From assembly GCF_008297975.1 (NCBI RefSeq), contig NZ_VLNY01000019.1:1-64000 (forward strand): a DNA stretch of 64,000 nt, given 5' to 3'. A program made the translations under genes and the position numbers. Position 1 is the first letter of the stretch. Every line of letters begins with the position of its first letter. Positions 60,494 through 64,000 of this stretch are shown one piece after another. Under the pieces are notes generated by a model. That model saw only the letters and a program-made list of their open reading frames with translations. It searched no databases and was not told the origin of the DNA. This DNA comes from Antrihabitans cavernicola (GTDB lineage Bacteria; Actinomycetota; Actinomycetes; Mycobacteriales; Mycobacteriaceae).

Positions 60494-61081
60494 ATGTCGC
60501 AATACACGATTCCCAACGTTATCGAGCGGACCCCGGCGGGTGAACGCTCCTTCGACATCTTCAGCAGGCTGCTCAACGAGCGAATCGTATTCCTGGGCAC
60601 CGAAATCGACGACGGTGTCGCCAACGTCATCATGGCCCAGTTGCTGCATCTGCAAGCCGACAACGCCGAGCAGGAGATTGCGCTCTACATCAACTCCCCC
60701 GGCGGTTCGACAACGGCGATGCTCGCCATCTACGACACGATGCAATTCATGAAGCCGACCATTGCGACATATTGCATGGGGCAGGCATCGTCAGCTGCCG
60801 CAGTGCTTTTCGCCGCAGGTACCACGGGGCATCGTCACGTCCTCGCGCATTCCCGCGTGCTGCTGCATCAACCGTCCACACAGGGGTCCGGCACCATATC
60901 CGATCTGGCCTTGCAGGCCGCGGAGATCATGCGGGTGCGCTCGGAGACGGAGAACATCCTCAGCAAGCACACCGGCCAGACCGTGGAGCGCCTGCGCAAG
61001 GACACCGATCGGGATCGGATCTTCACAGCTCAGGAGGCCATCGATTACGGATTGGCCGATTCGCTGGTCGCAGGCGGTTAG
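60494..61081 (+). CDS. Accessory ClpP protease subunit B
   Basis: A 195-residue ClpP-family peptidase with Ser100 in [10 protein letters not shown], His125 in LLHQPS and Asp174 in DRDRIF. It resembles the ClpP2/ClpP4 type of partner. ATG at 60494 is used since an extended frame would overlap the first clpP. It ends four bases before the convergent regulator gene. Confidence 0.91.
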   Translation: MSQYTIPNVIERTPAGERSFDIFSRLLNERIVFLGTEIDDGVANVIMAQLLHLQADNAEQEIALYINSPGGSTTAMLAIYDTMQFMKPTIATYCMGQASSAAAVLFAAGTTGHRHVLAHSRVLLHQPSTQGSGTISDLALQAAEIMRVRSETENILSKHTGQTVERLRKDTDRDRIFTAQEAIDYGLADSLVAGG

Positions 61082-61085
61082 CAGC

Positions 61086-61424
61086 TCAAGCGGCGCGCAG
61101 GGTCGGTACGCCCCAAGAAGGTCGACGGCTGACGGCCCCGACCCTGCGGCCGGAGCGGATCAACAGATGTTCGAGCGGGAGACCGAGGGCATCGCACACC
61201 GACCGAAGGATCTCCGACGACGGTTCCTTCTTGCCCCGTTCGATCTCCGACAGGTACTGCTTGGACATCCCGACCTCGCCGGCCACGTCTTCGAGGCTGC
61301 GATCCTGGTCGAGCCGCTCTTCACGCAGAACGCGACCGTACAGCTCGCGGACCAGCGGCGCAGGCTGTGGTTCGGCACCCTGTTCGGGGTCCTTCACCAA
61401 CGTCAGCTTCGGGCGAGCGTCCAT
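61086..61424 (-). CDS. PopR/ClgR-like XRE regulator
   Basis: A 112-residue protein with an XRE helix-turn-helix (about 40-95: RSLEDVAGEVGMSKQYLSEIERGKKEPSSEILR in order), very like the clp gene activators ClgR and PopR. It ends in Leu-Arg-Ala-Ala; in Streptomyces the two C-terminal Ala of ClgR and PopR mark them for ClpP degradation. It converges with the clpP pair. It should activate clpP transcription and be removed by the protease, a negative feedback. Confidence 0.85.
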   Translation of the reverse strand: MDARPKLTLVKDPEQGAEPQPAPLVRELYGRVLREERLDQDRSLEDVAGEVGMSKQYLSEIERGKKEPSSEILRSVCDALGLPLEHLLIRSGRRVGAVSRRPSWGVPTLRAA

Positions 61425-61436
61425 ATCGACGAGTAT

Positions 61437-61448
61437 TCCAGATCTGGA
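61437..61448. promoter_or_regulatory. Palindrome TCCAGATCTGGA before the regulator gene
   Basis: A perfect 12-base palindrome lies 12 bases upstream of the PopR/ClgR-like start, overlapping a possible minus-strand -10 (AATACT). It may be an autoregulatory operator. It differs from the box upstream of clpP. Confidence 0.4.
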
Positions 61449-61488
61449 GTCTGCGGGATCGGACGTTCACCGAGAGCGAATGGTGCCG

Positions 61489-61797
61489 TCAGCCGGGCGG
61501 TGCAGGGACGGCCTTTGCATCCAAGGTGGCCACCAACGGGCGGACCGCTTCGGGGACCTGCGTTTCTGCCCACCGATACTGGCTGGATTTGCCAGCTCCA
61601 GTCACGGTCAACTCGTACGTGAATCGATCCGGCGCAGCGGGAGAGGTCGGCGACTCGGAACCTTGCGTTTCGAGGAGGGACGCCGCCACTGCGGCCTGAT
61701 CGGGTGGCAGATCGGCCGAGTCAGCGCTCGCAACCATGACCAATCCGACCAGGCCGCCGCCGCGGCGGAATTCGACATGCACAGAGGTGTTCGGCAC
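61489..61797 (-). CDS. Emfourin-like protease inhibitor
   Basis: A 102-residue cytosolic protein starting MPNTSVHVEFRRGGGLVGLV, with a beta-rich layout (FTYELTVTG) that fits emfourin, the inhibitor encoded next to protealysin in Serratia. It starts four bases after the stop of the M4 protease gene on the same strand, the same pairing as protealysin-emfourin. The family call rests on context and the N-terminal motif. Confidence 0.72.
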   Translation of the reverse strand: MPNTSVHVEFRRGGGLVGLVMVASADSADLPPDQAAVAASLLETQGSESPTSPAAPDRFTYELTVTGAGKSSQYRWAETQVPEAVRPLVATLDAKAVPAPPG

Positions 61798-61801
61798 AGC
61801 G

Positions 61802-62878
61802 TCAGACTAGTGCCGACGCCGCCGCGCGAACAGGTACTTTGACCGCGTCCCAGCCCGCGCGCACGGCGTCGACTTCGGTGCTCGTTGCGCCGAATCGAAC
61901 CCGAGCCTGCCGAACGGTGATCTCAGCGAATGCGGAGAACGTCGCGTTCGGCTTGAGTGCGGCGTCGCTCAGCGACTCGTACCAAATCGTTCCTGCCGAA
62001 TCCCACGCGTTGCCGCCGAGAGTTGTTGCGACGACGTAGAACGCATGGTTGGGGATGCCCGAGTTGGCGTGCACGCCACCGTTGTCGGACGCCGTTCGGA
62101 CGTACTTCGTCATGTCGGCCGGCTGGTTGTCGTACTTGTTCGCCGTACCTGGCGCCTTCATCGATCGGAGGGCGGGCAACAGCAGCGGTCCGACGATGTC
62201 CTCGCCGATCAACCAGTTCGCGGTAGCGGCGCTCTGGTGAAGCGCGTACTGCTTCACCAGCGAACCGAACACGTCCGAGATCGATTCGTTCAGCGCCCCC
62301 GATTGGCCGGAGTAGATCAGGTTGGCCTCGTTCTGGGTCACGCCGTGCGTCAACTCGTGGCCAACCACGTCCAGCGATTTGGTTGTGTCCGTGAGCATCT
62401 TGCCGTCACCGTCGCCGAAGTACATGTGGCCCTGGCCATCCCAGAACGCGTTGTTGTAGGCGGTGCCGAAGTGGACCATGCCGTTGATCGTCAGACCCTG
62501 TCCATCGATCGAATCACGATGGAACACATCCCAATACAGGTTGTAGGTGGCGCCGAAATTGTCGTAGGCCTGGTTGACGGAACGGTCAGCAACGGGAGGC
62601 TGCCCTTCACTGCGCACCAGGTCGCCCCGCGCACCGTCTTCGGAGTGGTGTTGGTCGTAGATCCTGCGCTGCGGTGCACCTCCGGCCGCCGCCGCGAGCG
62701 TCTGGGGTGCCCGGGCACCTTGTCGACCTGCCGCCTCGGCGCGGGCCTGCCGGAAGGTGTGATCGACGTTCAAGGTCTCGAGAGCGACGAGTCGCTCCTT
62801 GGCCGCCATACCTCGCGTTGCACGGGCAAGTAGGTCGGGCGGGAGTATGCAGGCGAGTGAATTTCGTTCGGTGGACAT
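61802..62878 (-). CDS. Protealysin-like M4 metallopeptidase
   Basis: A 358-residue thermolysin-family protease with zinc motif HELTH at 174-178, third ligand Glu198 in GALNESISDVFG and the catalytic His in GVHANSGIPNHAF near residue 277. There is no signal peptide; instead a short propeptide begins with ILPPDLL, the PPL-type precursor motif of protealysin-like enzymes, and the mature part probably starts near RRIYD (71-75). AAGGA lies four bases before the ATG. The inhibitor gene follows directly. Such enzymes may act inside the cell or be released. Confidence 0.92.
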   Translation of the reverse strand: MSTERNSLACILPPDLLARATRGMAAKERLVALETLNVDHTFRQARAEAAGRQGARAPQTLAAAAGGAPQRRIYDQHHSEDGARGDLVRSEGQPPVADRSVNQAYDNFGATYNLYWDVFHRDSIDGQGLTINGMVHFGTAYNNAFWDGQGHMYFGDGDGKMLTDTTKSLDVVGHELTHGVTQNEANLIYSGQSGALNESISDVFGSLVKQYALHQSAATANWLIGEDIVGPLLLPALRSMKAPGTANKYDNQPADMTKYVRTASDNGGVHANSGIPNHAFYVVATTLGGNAWDSAGTIWYESLSDAALKPNATFSAFAEITVRQARVRFGATSTEVDAVRAGWDAVKVPVRAAASALV

Positions 62879-63026
62879 CGGGTCCTTCTTTCGCTCCAGG
62901 ATTCGTGTCCGCCTCGGATGTCGGACCGTGCCAACCATGTTCGGCAGTCCTGGAGCCAAAGGCGTGAGTGGCGCACTACTCGACCTGAATAGCCAGAGCA
63001 GGAATCGAGAGCAAGTACAAGCGTCC

Positions 63027-63042
63027 AGCCGTGCGCACGGCT
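63027..63042 (-). terminator. 16-bp palindrome downstream of tRNA-Cys
   Basis: AGCCGTGCGCACGGCT is a perfect palindrome starting 11 bases after the tRNA-Cys 3' end on the minus strand. It could fold into a hairpin but lacks a U-tract. A pair of 9-base arms GCTCCAGGA/TCCTGGAGC (62893-62901, 62957-62965) lies further toward the protease gene. Confidence 0.35.
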
Positions 63043-63052
63043 ATCGCGATTG

Positions 63053-63123
63053 AGCGAGTGACGGGACTCGAACCCGTGTAAACGGCTTTGCAGGCCGGTG
63101 CCTAGCCTCTCAGCCACACCCGC
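63053..63123 (-). tRNA. tRNA-Cys (anticodon GCA)
   Basis: A 71-base cloverleaf on the minus strand: acceptor GCGGGTG/CACTCGC (one G-U pair), anticodon loop CTGCAAA with anticodon GCA, T-arm ACGGG-TTCGAGT-CCCGT, and discriminator U as required for Cys. CCA is not encoded. Confidence 0.93.
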
Positions 63124-63238
63124 ATCGATCAATACTGTCCCGCGGAGCGCTCGGCCGATCCACAGTTTCGATCACGATGATTTGCAGCGGCTCTCCGGAC
63201 TCCAGTGCGTGTCGTACCCCCGGAGTAGTCTCGAATGC

Positions 63239-64000
63239 ATGTTCGATACAGGGGTGATTGAGAAGGTTGATGCGGCGGGGGTTGCTGCGTTGGTCGGGTG
63301 GTTGAGTGGGATCGATCGAGATGTCGACGATTCGGTACGCATCGATATGTTGCGTGCGCTCGAAGATGTGAAAGCCGCGTGTTGCGCGGCGCAAGCCAAA
63401 CAGGCAGCCGATTTCGAAGCGTCTCGGATCGCCCGGCGCGCGGCGGCGGGAGTTCCCAAGTATCGAAGCAACCGCGGAATCGCGTCGGAAATCGCTCTGG
63501 CACGGCGAGATTCGCCGAGTCGCGGCAGTCAGCATCTGGGATTTGCCCAGGCCATGGTGCATATGCCGCACACCCTCAGCCTCTTGGAGCGCGGCCTACT
63601 AAACGAATGGCGGGCCACGATCCTGGTCCGCGAAACCGCATGTTTGGACCGTGAGGACCGCACCGGCATCGATGCCGAACTCTGCGCCGACCCGACCACG
63701 CTCGACGGGTTGGGTGATCGGGCGTTGACGGCGAAAGTGCGGGAACATGCGGCCCGGCGTGATGCCGAAGCGATGGTCAAGCGGGCCAGCAAAGCCGTCG
63801 GTGACCGTCGGGTCACCACCAGGCCGGCACCGGACACCATGGCGTACGTCAACGCCCTGCTGCCGGTGGATCAGGCGGTCGCGATCCAAGCAATTCTGGG
63901 CCGGGATGCGGACAGTTTGCGAGCAATCGGCGACGAGCGGACCAGGTCGCAAATCATGGCCGATCTTCTCGTCGAGAGAGTCACCGGAACGAGCACGGTG
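63239..64000 (+). CDS. DUF222 protein (13E12 type), 3'-truncated by window end
   Basis: An open frame of 254 codons from the ATG at 63239 to the window edge without a stop. It carries the DUF222 helical domain (KAACCAAQAKQAADFEASR, HTLSLLERGLLNEWRATILV, REDRTGIDAEL, ARRDAEAMVKRA). Complete family members end in an HNH nuclease motif, which would lie beyond the window. These 13E12-type genes occur in many copies in actinobacteria; their role is unclear. In M. tuberculosis a REP13E12 copy is the attachment site of prophage phiRv1. Confidence 0.85.
   Translation, partial: MFDTGVIEKVDAAGVAALVGWLSGIDRDVDDSVRIDMLRALEDVKAACCAAQAKQAADFEASRIARRAAAGVPKYRSNRGIASEIALARRDSPSRGSQHLGFAQAMVHMPHTLSLLERGLLNEWRATILVRETACLDREDRTGIDAELCADPTTLDGLGDRALTAKVREHAARRDAEAMVKRASKAVGDRRVTTRPAPDTMAYVNALLPVDQAVAIQAILGRDADSLRAIGDERTRSQIMADLLVERVTGTSTV

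Overview
The window reads as chromosome of a high-GC actinobacterium of the Nocardiaceae, most likely Rhodococcus or a close relative. This rests on gene order and protein character: the run murA, cobalamin adenosyltransferase, DUF2550, atpCDGAHFEB, wecA, sua5, prmC, prfA, rpmE, rho, thrB, thrC, hom, lysA, argS matches the order I recall for Mycobacterium tuberculosis, with glyA and a Ser/Thr kinase added. MurA has Asp in place of the catalytic Cys, Rho carries a long Asn/Gln/Arg-rich insert, and the left edge is a mycobacterial-type rRNA leader.

Layout. 1-417: leader and promoters of an rRNA operon running left out of the window. 418-14408: murA, pduO, DUF2550, the full ATP synthase operon (minus strand), wecA, glyA and sua5. 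14491-16796: prmC, prfA and rpmE with a clear intrinsic terminator. 16998-21167: a membrane Ser/Thr kinase, a small membrane protein behind a palindromic repeat cluster, and rho. 21472-27920: a tightly overlapping argS-lysA-hom-thrC-thrB operon. 28077-32709: DUF3105/DUF305 exported proteins, tRNA-Arg(CCG), a TMEM175-like protein and a drug exporter with a C-terminal winged-helix-like tail. 32996-36887: a urate catabolism operon (uraD, uraH, uricase, NCS2 permease) plus a YdeI-like gene. 36884-38889: acyl-CoA dehydrogenase and HAD hydrolase around a perfect operator-like inverted repeat.

The accessory right half holds the most interesting modules. (a) 38874-45737: iclR-cysD-cysNC-cysQ divergent from a DUF1214 protein and a sulfotransferase, with two TnnAACnnGTTnnA boxes 21 bp apart in the shared control region. 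Together they could form a self-contained PAPS-dependent sulfation cassette: activate sulfate, transfer it, recycle PAP. (b) 47190-56619: an envelope glycan island with two GT39 membrane glycosyltransferases, a frameshifted GT2-GtrA gene, a secreted GH27 alpha-galactosidase, a two-component system and a Gly-rich membrane-anchored protein. (c) 57552-58877: an orphan C5 DNA methyltransferase with its own N-terminal HTH. (d) 59825-61424: an accessory clpP pair with a PopR/ClgR-like regulator that ends in Ala-Ala, and a PopR-box-like palindrome upstream. (e) 61489-62878: a protealysin-like M4 protease next to an emfourin-like inhibitor.

Other notable points: the ATP synthase b' and delta genes are in the same frame and separated only by one TAG codon directly followed by ATG, which looks like the mycobacterial b-delta fusion in split form. 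The window ends with tRNA-Cys and a truncated DUF222 (13E12-type) gene. I saw no insertion sequence, prophage or CRISPR array. All identifications come from reading the sequence and recalled family knowledge; no searches were run.
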